From Alentia gelatinosa (Eukaryota; Annelida; Polychaeta; Phyllodocida; Polynoidae): a DNA stretch of 64,000 nucleotides. Under the pieces are notes generated by a model. The model saw only the letters and a program-made list of their open reading frames with translations. It was not told where the DNA came from and searched no databases. How positions within the stretch are numbered: position 1 is the first letter of the stretch; the number at the start of each line of letters is the position of its first letter. Shown here one piece after another: positions 34,720 through 45,515 of this stretch. The translations under genes and the position numbers were made by a program. The DNA is taken from assembly GCA_950022655.1 (NCBI GenBank), contig OX465579.1:15041088-15105087 (forward strand). The letters run 5' to 3'.

Positions 34720-35184
34720 TACACTCTCTCCATCACAACCATACATCACACTGGTCTACAGTCCAGCCCAGTGCTACTACTGACCATGGGTGTAGAACAG
34801 GAGGGGGCTGACTTCACTTTGATGAATTTCTCTAGGGGTAGATATTAGGGGAAATGTTAGCAAGTAAACTTGTAACACATCGAAAGACAAGGATTAATAG
34901 CTGTTATAGCATTGCCATAACTTCGGTTTTAGCAAAATAGAGACAGAGACAGAGAGGTGCGTGTAGAGGTTGTCGAAAGTAAGTAATGTATAAATGTGAA
35001 AAACGTGAGGCCACGGACAATTATTCATGAATCCTGAATATTTGATTAACCCCGGCACACGCTGGCCTCGGTCGGCGACACTAGTGGTGGTCAGAGGGCA
35101 CACGGTCATCTCGGCCCCTTCGGCACCTCGAACCACTTTTGGTGCGGTCATCTCGGCCCCGTTTCGCACTCCCGCTTTCGCGGA

Positions 35185-35378
35185 TTAATGATAGGGTTAA
35201 TTTTAGGGTTAGGGTTAGGGTAAGGGTTAGGGTTAGGGTTAGGGTTTGGGATAGGGTTAGGGTTAGGGTTAGGGTTAGGGTTAGGGTTAGGGTTAGCATA
35301 AAGGTTTAGGATAGGGTTAGGGATAGGGCTAGGGATAGGGATAGGGATAGGGTTAAGGTTTGGGATAGGGTTAGGGTG
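35185..35378 (+). repeat. Degenerate interstitial telomere-like array
   Basis: About 30 TTAGGG units, with TTTGGG, ATAGGG and TAAGGG variants. TTAGGG is the usual animal telomere repeat. Array continues at 35736 after a retroposon. Confidence 0.9.
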
Positions 35379-35735
35379 TTTTTTTTTTTTTGAAACATTT
35401 ATTTATCCTGGGTGGTGCTCAATCTTACGATTGGTTTCAAGGCACCCCCAGCAATAAAATTTACAGCATTTTGTAGTGATTCTTGTTTTCATATAGGCTA
35501 GTCAGCAACATATACACAGTAAAAATAGTAACAATGATAATAATAATGTACAATAATACAGAAATACAAGTAGAGAAAAGAGGCCTTCTGGACCAGGCTC
35601 TGCTTGCAGTAGGTCTTGTATAAAAGGATACATAATAATTTAGTAGATGACAGTTTTTTAAGAGTTTTAGATTTTACAGAATAGCGGTGTAAAAGCGCAG
35701 TGAAGCAAGTCTCTACAGGTTTTTTAATGTTCCGG
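35379..35735 (-). mobile_element. Retroposon 3' fragment inside the telomere-like array
   Basis: On the minus strand the segment ends in a 13-A tail preceded by AATAAATGTTTC. The minus frame contains LLHRYSVKSKTLKKLSSTKL, which I cannot assign. An exact 25-bp telomere-like sequence flanks it at 35349-35373 and 35741-35765, as expected for a target duplication or insertion within the array. Confidence 0.55.
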
Positions 35736-35765
35736 GGGTTAGGGTTAAGGTTTGGGATAGGGTTA
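35736..35765 (+). repeat. Continuation of the telomere-like array
   Basis: GGGTTAGGGTTAAGG and following bases repeat the sequence found just left of the retroposon. Confidence 0.85.
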
Positions 35766-35937
35766 TCATACATATTTTGTAAGATATGCTTTTGTTTTGA
35801 AAGATTCTTTATTGTGGAAAATAGACAAATAATATAATACAGCAAAGCTTGTGTGTTTGGGAATCCGTATTTGGGTAAGTAATCACATTGGAAGACATTC
35901 CCCGTTTTCGCGCATAAAGGCGTGAAAGCTGTGATGG

Positions 35938-35954
35938 GGGGGGGGGGGGGGGGG
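35938..35954 (+). repeat. 17-G tract
   Basis: Uninterrupted G run after CTGTGAT. Confidence 0.95.
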
Positions 35955-36107
35955 CGAGGTGCTGATAGGTCCGAAGTGCCGTAAACATTTTTTTATTATT
36001 GTCCAACATGAAATACCTCCATACTTAGTTGTTATATACTATTTGCTACTTCAAGGAGAATTTTAAACCAACTTGGAAAGCTTGAATCGGTGATGTCCGC
36101 CATTTTT

Positions 36108-36260
36108 AGATTCACCAATCGTAGCTTTTGGTCACGTGTCAGCCTAGGGCAGTAAACGTCAATGTAGGGTAGTATACGCAAGTTATTCCAACCCCAGCAG
36201 CGTTATGTAATCATAGAGTGTTCGCTCATAGGTGTATAGGAATAAGATAATATACAGGAC
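36108..36260 (+). repeat. Family Z repeat, second copy
   Basis: TCACGTGTCAGCCTAGGGCA, CCCCAGCAGCGTTATGTAAT and GGTGTATAGGAATAAGA align with 18983-19140. The 19-bp unit is not amplified here. Confidence 0.65.
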
Positions 36261-37035
36261 AAGAAGTATACCCATTGTTAAATGACAGGAGGACAAGCAG
36301 ATATTGGACATGAACCTCGTTTGATATTGTTATGCACCCATTGTAAACTGCATTGTAAATTTTTCTGAATCAATACATTAAGACTGTGGCAATTGTTTTA
36401 GCATGACTTTTGAAAGCAAATACGCTGAGACTTTGTGTCAGTGAAATATGTAAGAAGCAACAAGATAGCAATTAAAAAAACCACTCAAACCTACATGCCA
36501 ACGTTATTGGTTATGTGATAAATCTAAGAGAATTAAGATGTATTATGGAAATGGATAAATCATGCTCATTTGATAACATCCCTGTGTATATTTACACATA
36601 TCTCTCATCATTAGCTATAAATTAGTCATAAGCCTTGGAGTATACTACATCCTTGTTTATCTTGTAAAACTTATATTGTAAATTGTATAATATCTGGGTA
36701 CTTTAAGCCCCACCATCACTGTTACACACTTATACAAAAACTGTGGTGAAAACAAACAATGTATGCAAGATGTTGATATTGAAAACCACACTTGGTGTTA
36801 TGGAAGATCGCGGTTTTGTACTGTCGAATGATACCTAATAAAAAAAATATATAAAAAAAAATATCTGCCCCGTTCATGCTGTGTGCTTTCTGGATCTAGA
36901 CCTAATACTACAGACAGACAACTTCCGCAATACGGGTTCCGTTTGCACGGCACAGGTCTGTAGAGACCTCAGGAGATGTGGGGACATCCTCAGGTTCTCC
37001 GGAGATACCTTCACAGGGCCACACGGTGGGAGGGA
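36261..37035. other. AT-rich stretch ending in an A-rich tail
   Basis: Nothing firm. CTAATAAAAAAAATAT at ~36835-36850 looks like a poly(A) signal plus tail, so the preceding few hundred bases may be an old retroposon or a 3' UTR. Confidence 0.25.
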
Positions 37036-37043
37036 GGTTCAAG

Positions 37044-37226
37044 ATGGCGACAGGAGGGATAGATGTCTCCTCACTGCTGACACAAGTCTCTTACCATCAA
37101 CGTCTGGTCACACTTTCCCCGACGTATTGGGTTCGTGAGCTGCTCTGTGAGCAGTTAGACGTCAGCTCTATCTGTTCAGTAGTCACAGCGAGTGGCTCTG
37201 TTTCCAGAATGGCTGATTCGTGGTAG
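37044..37226 (+). CDS. Candidate 60-codon ORF or first exon, unrecognised
   Basis: ATG at 37044 lies in AAGATGGCGACA, a strong start context that also fits the YY1 core common at animal promoters. The 60-aa frame (MATGGIDVSSLLTQVSYHQR.. to ..SGSVSRMADSW, stop 37224) has ordinary amino-acid composition. The local sequence is richer in GC than its surroundings. A GGTAGG just before the stop could be a weak donor. It ends 12 bases before the A4-A5-E1 chain. No family was recognised. It may be a chance frame. Confidence 0.3.
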   Translation: MATGGIDVSSLLTQVSYHQRLVTLSPTYWVRELLCEQLDVSSICSVVTASGSVSRMADSW

Positions 37227-37240
37227 GGCTGGCAGCATTA

Positions 37241-37522
37241 GGCCTGGCGTCCACCTACTACGATAGAAATTTAGACCTCCCGATATGGCAACGATACAAA
37301 ATGTCAAAATCGGTGCCATATCGGGAAGGTACAAAATCGTAGACATATGTCTAGACATGCCAATCCACCACACATTGTATGGGGTTTTTATCAGTGCCTA
37401 ATCGCAGAAACGTGGTCAACTGCCCCGATATTAGGTGACCTTCCGACGCGATTTCGATTTTCTATCGGGAGGTGCATCGTAGACCATATCAGAGCCATAT
37501 TATAGTAGGTGGACGCGGGGCC
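37241..37522 (+). mobile_element. Family A element A4
   Basis: 282 bp, same length as A1 and A3. Termini GGCCTGGCGTCCACCTACTA and GGTGGACGCGGGGCC. TTA duplicated at 37238-37240 and 37523-37525. Confidence 0.9.
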
Positions 37523-37529
37523 TTACTAA

Positions 37530-37804
37530 GACCTGGCGTCCACCTACTATGATATGGCTCCGATATGGTCTACAATGCACCTCCCGATAAAAAAAATATC
37601 AAAATCGCATCACCTAATATTGGGGCAGTTGACCACGTTTGTGCGATTAGGCACCAAAAAAAATCCCTTACGATGCGTGGTGGATTGGCATGTCTAGACA
37701 TTTGTTTATTTTGCACCTTCCCGATATGTCTCCGATATTTGCTTTTTGTATCAGTGCCACATCGGTTGATCTAAATTTCTATCGTAGTAGGTGGACGCCA
37801 GGCC
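37530..37804 (-). mobile_element. Family A element A5, inverted, four bases past A4's right TTA
   Basis: GACCTGGCGTCCACCTACTA to GGTGGACGCCAGGCC, 275 bp, with the interior in opposite order to A4. TAA at 37527-37529 and 37805-37807. Only TTA-C-TAA separates it from A4. Confidence 0.9.
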
Positions 37805-37807
37805 TAA

Positions 37808-38210
37808 AACCCTGCCCCCACCTACCACGATTCTGGTCCCGATAGGCCTTACGACGGCCTTCCCGACACCATTCCGATTGTAGCGTGAGGTCTGGCAAAA
37901 TTGTTGTAGGTGGAACAGGTTTCTGCGATTCCATCTACGACAGCTCACGATAGGCTGAGATGAAAACGCCAATCGTAGAGGTCCCGATGTTGGAAATTTC
38001 ATAGCCTGTCGTAGGGTATCATAGCCTATCGGGAAGCTATCGTGACCATAGTTTATGTTATTGGTCCTCCCGAGGCATTGCCACGCTCTACGATTTCAAA
38101 CTGTTGGACCTATTGGGGACCTCCCGATAGGTCACGATTTCTCCATTTCAAATTGTAGCGATCGGGAAGCATGTCGTGGCCTATCGTGGTAGGTGGGGGT
38201 CCCCTCTTAC
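37808..38210 (+). mobile_element. Family E element E1
   Basis: It begins AACCCTGCCCCCACCTACCA right after A5's TAA. It has CGGCCTTCCCGACACC and GTAGGTGGAACAGGTTTCTG in common with E2. It ends ATCGTGGTAGGTGGGGGTC near 38210. The flank after it is TAA at 38211-38213, matching the left side. Confidence 0.75.
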
Positions 38211-38213
38211 TAA

Positions 38214-38665
38214 GGCCTGGTGTCCACTGAGCTAAAAAACGTCTAAGATATGCCTGAAGGACCTTTTCCATTGGCTGACAAAAATGGTGTAGACTTGCTG
38301 TGTTCTCCTAATAGCCTATTTACATTTTGGATCTGCAGTGCCGTCGGTGGTTCCTGACTGTATATTGGTGATGGCTAATGGAAATAGGCTATTTGGAGAA
38401 CACAAAAAATCTACATCGTTTCCGTCAGCCAATGGAAACATATGATGCGACTCCGGATTAACAAAAAAATCAAAATCATGTTGGGAGGTCACATATCATC
38501 AGGGCAGTTGATCACCAATCTGCAATTAAGCTCTAATGCATCTACGATTTCTTCCGATGAAAAACGTGTATCGTTGGGTGTCTACGATGATAAAAGTAGG
38601 GACCTACTCGGGAGCATCATTGAATATTCTGGCGGGAAAATCACTCTCACATGTGAGATTATCAA
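38214..38665 (-). mobile_element. Family F: divergent A relative with hairpin
   Basis: It starts GGCCTGGTGTCCACTGAGC, close to the A terminus, directly after E1's TAA. It contains a ~54-base-arm hairpin (38270-38431, CCATTGGCTGACAAAAATGG mirrored). The words TCAAAATCATG, GGGCAGTTGA and GCAATTAAG parallel the A interior. The right end is not clear. Confidence 0.55.
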
Positions 38666-38709
38666 TAGAAAATTATGAAATTTCGGAATAAGATAGCAGA
38701 TATAAATGC

Positions 38710-39645
38710 CATAAAGAGCGATAAATATCGTGTTTTTCGATCAGGTCTGAGGATGACCATCTCTGAGCTGAGTTCATTAATTCATTAAAGAAACCATAAA
38801 AATAACCCACAGAAAAGTAGCTACTCTTATGGGTAATGGAATATGATCATGTTGCACTGTATTTCTATTATTATTTATTTCATTTCACCTTTTTCTTATT
38901 AGGAAAGAGATATCTCTGCCATGGGTATGTTTTTCAGACATCAGTGCCCTGGCGTCACATGTCCCTTTTACTTTGGCTGTAGATCATTCATAAAAAAATG
39001 GAAGAATATTTAATCATTTTGACGTTATATTGTCAGCGTGAGATCCAGTTTGTTTCTACTTTCGCGTCCCGACAAGTTTCTGAAAAACTCAGGACACTGA
39101 GAGATGCTTTCTCTAAATAAATAAATAAAAAAAAGGTGAAGGGTACGAACTAAAGCAATTAGCTGTAACCCCTCCGCTGAATTCCAATGTAATCACATCT
39201 TGAAGATAAAGGGTTTGTCCACTAGACAGAGCACCCCTGACCCTCCCCTTGCTTTTATCCAGCACACGATTTCCGATGCTAAACCTGTTAGCCACGACCT
39301 GTCCACGACCCGACTCGTTTCCTGTGTGAACGAGCACACAGTCACACCCACCCCCCACCGCCACCCCTCCGCCCACCCACAGCTAACTAGCTGTTGACTC
39401 ACAAAAGATACCATGGCGTTACTTGTTAACAAAATGGGCGCTCAGCCATTAACCAATTGTATGCTTCAATAAGACCTCCGTGATTGACATTCAGGTCATG
39501 GGTATTTTATTAAGCTAAAATCGAAAATGCTTTGAGTAACATTGAAAATCATGAATAGTGAATGTGATTTTATGCTGGCTCTATTTCAATGATTGTGTTT
39601 GAAATAAAAGTCTGAACAGCAATCTCCCACCGTCACTGATGGACT
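38710..39645. other. Unassigned stretch
   Basis: No element, motif set or coding signal I can defend. A CCACCCC/CCGCCACCCC-rich patch lies at ~39345-39380. Confidence 0.25.
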
Positions 39646-39650
39646 AAAGA

Positions 39651-39922
39651 AGAAACCAACAAGTTTTGGTCAAAGTCGTTGATCTCCACGAGTTTGATGC
39701 GGTGTGATATGAACGAGGCGACAGCCGAGTGAATATCACATAGTATTGAAAGGAGTTGGAGAACGACTTCTTTGACCAAAACAAGTTGCTTTCTGTATTT
39801 ATCTCAACCATGTACACACTAAAAGAATGGATTACACAGGATATAGGCCATGGAAAACAGGGGCTTGGAGAACGAGATCCCAATGTTAAGCCTATGGGCA
39901 TTTATTCCAGGGGTGAGATAAT
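39651..39922 (+). mobile_element. Family H two-part element H7
   Basis: The hairpin 39651-39794 has AGAAACCAACAAGTTTTGGT mirrored by ACCAAAACAAGTTGCTTTCT. It is followed by a module ending CCAGGGGTGAGATAA. The 11-mer TTGGAGAACGA is in both stem and module. It is the closest relative of H1. Confidence 0.85.
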
Positions 39923-39926
39923 ACCA

Positions 39927-40194
39927 TCTATCTCACCCCTAGTAATTGTTCCCTATAGACCTAGCATTTGGATCTCGTACTCCACGCCCATGGAGTATTG
40001 TAAAAGGATACTGAATGGGGGACGATGTCACAAATGTTAGCCAGTTAGTCAGTGGTAAGGGTGAGAATCACACTCGATCCAAAGCCACTGAAAATATGCC
40101 ATTCATTTTGGTTTGCTATATAATCCCACTTGCCTTTGCATGTAAGATTAGTCCAAAATCAAAAGTCATGGCATAGTTTCAGTGGCTATTGATC
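39927..40194 (+). mobile_element. Family H two-part element H8
   Basis: The module TATCTCACCCCTAGTAATTG to AAGGGTGAGAATCAC begins five bases after H7. The hairpin 40076-40194 has GATCCAAAGCCACTGAAAAT opposite ATAGTTTCAGTGGCTATTGATC. Here module and stem do not share an obvious word. Confidence 0.75.
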
Positions 40195-40670
40195 TCGATG
40201 CAGTCCTTTCTTAGTTTATATGTATGTGTGTGAAATAATTCATAAGAATGATTGTAATGAATTCTTAATACCTCAACAACTCCATAGTGCATATGTGCAG
40301 GAACATAGGCTATTTTCACCCGCGCCACAGTACTGAGAGTGTCAAAATGTTTTGGCTTTCCAACAATGTATTCTGTAGGTTTAGACATGTGTTGTAAGAT
40401 TATAAAGAAAACACACCAAAAAACAAGCAATATGTAAAGACACCTAAAATGCAAAAGATAAAACAAATCATCTACTGAAAAGAAAATCCCAAGGAACAAT
40501 ACAAAGAAATATAGTATGAAATGTTATCTTTTTGACGATAATATAAACTGCTGAAACAAACAAACAAAAAAATCGTAAGAGCTGCTCTATGATATGTTTT
40601 ACAATTTATCAGTTGAAGTCCACCATCTCTTTCCCATCTCCTCAATGTCTTCTGCATTGTGTTTTCTTAT

Positions 40671-40725
40671 AGATATCTGTGGGTGGCTGAGAGGTGATCA
40701 TAGATATCTGTGGGTGGTAGGCTGA
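40671..40725. repeat. Two-copy 31-bp tandem repeat
   Basis: TAGATATCTGTGGGTGG repeats with a 31-bp period. Confidence 0.85.
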
Positions 40726-41103
40726 CAGGTGTTTATGATGGCTGATGAATAGGTTGCGCAGTCAGCATAAATGTAGTAATGATTTATTGGCCATTTCTAT
40801 ACAGCGTTTTACATGTTATATGATATACTGATCAATCAGTACATGGGCATGCCATAATGTAGAATATTAACAATTCTAGTACATACATTTATGAGATTGG
40901 AAGTCTATATTTCCGCTATGTTGTTGTAATATTGGCAATTCTAATGTATGCTTTGGTGAAATTAGAATTACATTGCTTATATGAACTTATAAGTTTTAGT
41001 ATCTGTTTTATAGTGTTTTTTGCTATATAAATGCAGCCTAAAGCCCTGAGTGCTGCCTCCGACCCACGTGTTATTACCTATTTTAGGCCACTACTAGAGC
41101 CTC

Positions 41104-41125
41104 GGGGGGGGGGGGGGGGGGGGGG
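41104..41125 (+). repeat. 22-G tract
   Basis: The longest poly(G) in the window, after GAGCCTC. Confidence 0.95.
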
Positions 41126-41746
41126 CTTATGAATATTCTGAGCCTCATTAGTTGTTTCATATTTGTATAAGGAGTGGCATCACCTGCAGTCACCAAGAAG
41201 AGACTGCATACAGTATTGCTGATTGTCCCTCCCTGTGGATGAAAATAAAGGATTCTAATTTTACTCTACTCCCCAGTGGCTGTGCCTCCTTCTTACTCTC
41301 TGAGGGAGTTGATAGTAGTGTAGGTTAAGGGTTTTTTCTTTATTGTCATTCACAGCCGTAATAATGAAATTATTGACAGTTACATCGAAATTAACATTCA
41401 AAGAAGATTATTTAGTAAAAGGAAGAAAAGAATTGAAGAGAAAAGAGCTGGATGAGTAAGAACAAAATGAACAAAGGATTAGTTTGAGGGAAGTATAAGA
41501 GGGTAAAATTAGTAATATAGGAGTTAATGAGAATGGAATGGACAGGTTCCTAATTATAACACTCAGCAGAGCCAATCACAAATCCTCCACATTGAAGATT
41601 TATCTGCGGTATTATTATATACCTGTATGCGAACGTCTATGAAATACTGCCCGCTGCTAGGGGTGTAGTAATAATAATGTTCGTGCCCGCTGTGAGTGTG
41701 ACTTAATAAGTCATCAAAATGTCGGTTTTTTTTGGATTGATTTGAG

Positions 41747-41894
41747 GTATATAATAATATGCAAACGTCCTCACTCTGGACGAAACATTTCTCGTTCTCG
41801 GTCAGTCTTTGATTATGACAGTATGAAATCAAAGACTGACCTCGAACAGGAACCGTTTCGTCCACAGTAAGGACGTTTCCTAATAATATTCTCC
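41747..41894. repeat. Hairpin related to 14403-14552
   Basis: Core arms 41761-41813 and 41828-41880 are ~53 bases each (CAAACGTCCTCACTCTGGAC mirrored by GTCCACAGTAAGGACGTTTC). They extend outward through ATAATAATAT-type flanks. The outer stem resembles the 14.4 kb hairpin but the inner stem is different. Confidence 0.9.
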
Positions 41895-42466
41895 TTCTTT
41901 TGATAGACCCATACCACACTGTCCTGGGTTGTGGCCCATGGGTGGTACTGAAACCCATGGAATTCTACAATATGACATCGTGGTTGACAAAGCCCATGTG
42001 CTCGGAAAATAAAACATGTGTTATGATGAGAAAATATCATATCAAATTTACTTAACTGAACTAACTCACTAAAACCTTTAAACTGATAACATAACCAGAA
42101 CAAAACATCATTATCATTGAATTATATAAACAGCTGAGCATTGAGTCTGATGGTGTCTAAAAACACCTTATTAGTGATCGCACGATCAAGCCAAATATAT
42201 TTGGGGTTCCCCTTACAATTATTGAAGTTGGATTCAAACAGTACATTCGAATGATATGAACTTAACAAACTCTAACAAAAATAACTCTGTAATATGAAAC
42301 AGGATGTGAATACTGAATCTGAAAAGGTGGGGGATTTTCATCTGTACATGACTCATAGTCACTGACGAAAAGATGGCTCCCACAAACCGGAAGTTATGGT
42401 CCTCCAATAGTGAGACTGGTGATGAGAAAGAGGTTGCAGGATAATTATGCCTTTCAAATATCACCT

Positions 42467-42485
42467 CCCCCCCCCCCCCCCCCCC
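42467..42485 (-). repeat. 19-C tract
   Basis: Uninterrupted C run before ATATAAC. Confidence 0.95.
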
Positions 42486-42535
42486 ATATAACTTCGTTTC
42501 GATTTGCGGACGAAAGATTTTCTGAGGTACCCTGA

Positions 42536-42810
42536 GGCCCGGTGCCACCTACTACGATATGTCTTCAATATGATCTACGATGCACCTCCCGATAAAAAAA
42601 TGAAAATTGCTTCGGAAGGTCACCTAATTTCGGAGTAGTTTATTTCGTTTCTGTGATTAGGCACCGAAAAAAAACCTTACGATGGATGGTTGATTGGCAT
42701 GTCTAGACATTTGTCTACGATTTTGCACCTTCCCGATTTGTGTCCGATATTTGGTTTTTGTATCAGTGCCATATCGGTAGGTCTAGATTTCTTTAGGTGG
42801 ACGCCAAGCC
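42536..42810 (-). mobile_element. Family A element A7
   Basis: GGCCCGGTGCCACCTACTAC to TTTAGGTGGACGCCAAGCC, interior in A5 orientation. Flanks TGA and TAA. Confidence 0.85.
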
Positions 42811-42844
42811 TAAAAGTCAGTGGTACATCATACTGTATACATGT

Positions 42845-42920
42845 TCGCTGGTTGCTGTCGTTGTATGGTGATAGACCCCTGACGCGTAACCTACAGTTAT
42901 TTCAGTTTAACGATGCCATC
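42845..42920 (+). repeat. Family AA fragment
   Basis: TTCGCTGGTTGCTGTCGTTG, TGGTGATAGACCCCTGAC and AACCTACAGTTATTTCAGTT match AA1 and AA2. Confidence 0.65.
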
Positions 42921-43359
42921 TTCCAGTCAGGGTACGTCTTATTATAACGTTCGCGTATAAATGACAACAACACGGTGAATCAAAGGGCTCATGCATTCAA
43001 AAAGATATATTGTAACATAAACAAAGTGCAGAGCTCAAGACTCGTGGCCTCGCCTAACGGCTGGCACATCCAGAATCCAAGACGTTTTTTAAATTCTAAG
43101 TCCTACTCAACCAGTGCGGGACGTGACTTTTTGGACCGTGTTTTTTCATCGACTTGTTTATAAGTCCAAAATCGAAACTAGACTGGTGCAGCACACGTCC
43201 TTTTATACAACCCCCAACGGGGCAGTTGTGACGTCATTGTCTCGCTATATCTCGGGGAGCCCCACGAGAGTCCCGGAAGAGCCCCAGAGAACCTGTAGAG
43301 CCCCTGCCGCCGTCCGGGTGCTCCCGTATCCACCATATCCACCTTATACACTAGATTAT

Positions 43360-43885
43360 TAGCCATAGTATGCAAATACCCCTTTGAAAATGTATGGGGA
43401 TTCAGTAAACCACGACCCATTATATAAAACCTGTCAGATACCATAACTGTGTTACACGGATTCAAACCTGTGGTATACGGCCTTAAAACCATGATATACG
43501 GGAAAAATAGTCCCTTTTTGCTATAGAGCAAAGAAATAGTTCCTAATGTTATATAAAACCTGTCAGATACCTAACTGTTGTATCGGATTCATATCTGTGG
43601 TATACGGCCTCAAAACCATGGTATACTGGGAAAATAGCCGCTTTGTGCTGTGGAGCAAAGAAATAGTCCCTTTTGTTATACCCTTTGATATGGCAATTAG
43701 TGGGTTTGACTTATTCAAAAGGATGGATAATGGATGCAACAAAAGATGGTTATATGGACAGGCGTCTCTGTAAATCACTCGAGGTTGACGTCGTTATACA
43801 CTCGCTAGCGCTCGTGTATTATTACTGCGCATCGACCTTTAATGGTTTATGGCGGCCTGTCCACAAAACCCTGGATTATAGCCTA
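43360..43885 (+). mobile_element. Family N two-part element N1 with internal duplication
   Basis: The module contains ATATAAAACCTGTCAGATAC twice, ~129 bp apart (43424 and 43553), each with GGTATACGG and GCAAAGAAATAGT. The hairpin 43746-43880 has GGACAGGCGTCTCTGTAAAT opposite GGTTTATGGCGGCCTGTCC around a CGCTAGCG core. Overlapping frames on both strands are shadows. Confidence 0.8.
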
Positions 43886-44185
43886 TATGTAAACTGGTTC
43901 TACTGTATATTCAAGGTACACACAGATTTTCTGTGAGAAAATCTGTCGGTGGTGGCCTTGTTACATTATCTAGACCAAATTAATCTGCGAGTATTGTCTG
44001 CAAGTCTTGTTTCCATTCACCAATCTGGCGTTGGTTTACCAACAAAATCGGTGGTTCCCGACTGTCGATCTGTGCCAAATAGTTGGCCAATGGAATGTTT
44101 ACTCGCTATAGTATTCCCAAATGAGTCAGCCTACATTTACGGACATGTAGTGCTATGTCCCTGAACGACGGGTTTTTTTTAGAGG

Positions 44186-44848
44186 AAACCTATGAAAGTT
44201 TAGGGTCAGAGATCGTATCCCATCGAGTTTGAATAGCATAGTAATTCACAAGCTGAAGCAACGTGAAGTATGTAGCGATTCAAACAAAATTGGATCCAGC
44301 TCAGACCCTAAACTTGAATGGGTTTTTGAATTCATCTCCCCCTTCACATTGACTAAAGGGCTAACATTTGTAACATAATCCCCCATTGGATATTTCTTCT
44401 AAAAATCTCATGGGCGTTGGATACAAGTTCCCCATGTTAAGTCTATGGAGAAAAAATACTATGGGTGAGATAAAAGGTATATGTCTGGTTTTGATATCAG
44501 TGCACCATGGCTGTATAGACCCTACAGACGTTACCCAACTCCCTATTATCGCCCTGGGTAAGTAAAGGTTTCGCTCCAGACTAACTGACCAAACCACGAC
44601 CGCATGGACCACAGTTTTCCGATTTATAATTGGAGAAACTGAATATAATTTCGGATTTAAATGTAGAAATAGCTTAGATTTTCATTTCTGTCATCGGATT
44701 TCGAATTTTAAGATTCACTAAAACCGTTAAACTGAAATAACTGTAGGTTACGGGTCAAGGGTCTACCACCAAACACCGCCAGCAACCAGCGAACACCAGA
44801 TCCTGTAAACAGACTGAATTATGGGATACCTCAATAGGGCCTATGTTT
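44186..44848 (-). mobile_element. Family AA element AA2 with H6 at its end
   Basis: The hairpin 44186-44325 (AAACCTATGAAAGTTTAGGG mirrored) and inverted module 44331-44474 (ATGGGTGAGATAAA) are followed by TTGATATCAGTGCACCATGG, TATTATCGCCCTGGG and GATACCTCAATAGGGCC. This is AA1 in reverse. Confidence 0.8.
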
Positions 44849-45242
44849 TTCTACTTAACCACACTGCACCATTGACCACGTGGTCATGCAAACCGGAATA
44901 ACTGTCATAGTAACGGTCAGTGGGAACCGCGGCTTTCACCTGGGCAGCCTGCGTTAACATGTGGCCAGTCTGTACGCCTCTGACCCCCCATGTCAAGTGG
45001 TCACTAGTTTCCCACACCTCCACCAGGCGGACCTCATCAAGTCTAATATAGCACGCATTAATGGCCGCACGTATTTGATTGGTGCTGACAGGCACGTCAT
45101 AGTTCCTTTGCCAGCTGACTTTCCACTTTCCATTTCCAGCACTCCTCCAACCACTGGCTTCTCCAGACCTTGCCTGCCACACCAGAGGCTTTGTGATCGG
45201 AATTTGCGGACGTATTAAGATGACGGCGACTGGTATTCGCAT
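44841..45242 (-). CDS. Candidate minus-strand exon, 133-codon frame, unrecognised
   Basis: This frame has balanced composition and reads like protein: MRIPVAVILIRPQIPITKPL, ..WQRNYDVPVSTNQIRAAINA.., ..RLDEVRLVEVWETSDHLTWG.., ..YYDSYSGLHDHVVNGAVW... The DNA is near 50% GC in an AT-rich neighbourhood and contains no repeat seen elsewhere in the window. On the minus strand a GTTAAGT after ..NGAVW could be a donor, putting the exon end near 44863, just before AA2. No upstream acceptor was chosen. No family was recognised. Confidence 0.3.
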   Translation of the reverse strand: MRIPVAVILIRPQIPITKPLVWQARSGEASGWRSAGNGKWKVSWQRNYDVPVSTNQIRAAINACYIRLDEVRLVEVWETSDHLTWGVRGVQTGHMLTQAAQVKAAVPTDRYYDSYSGLHDHVVNGAVWLSRKT

Positions 45243-45435
45243 CTATATCTTCGGTTACTGGAGAACTCGACCCGAAACGAACTACTCGACCCATAGTTGT
45301 CAGGAGGAAGTTTTGGAGAAACTTGACCCTTTACAAATTCTTATGGATACGACAGTTTGATATAGAAGAAAAAATCTGACTAGTTAGATTTTAGACATAT
45401 AAATCAGCAGATACAGAAAAAATTCTAGTTATATT

Positions 45436-45515
45436 TGGGTGTAGAGTTAAGGTTAGGGATAGGTTTAAGGTTAGGGATTACTTAGGGTTAGGAATATGCT
45501 TAGGGTTAGGGGAAG
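45436..45515 (+). repeat. Decayed telomere-like repeats
   Basis: TTAAGG, TTAGGGATAGG and TTAGGGTTAGG words in an imperfect run. Confidence 0.7.

Noticed and set aside
41563..41958. 131-aa minus-strand frame
   Set aside because: It runs through both arms of the 41761-41880 hairpin.
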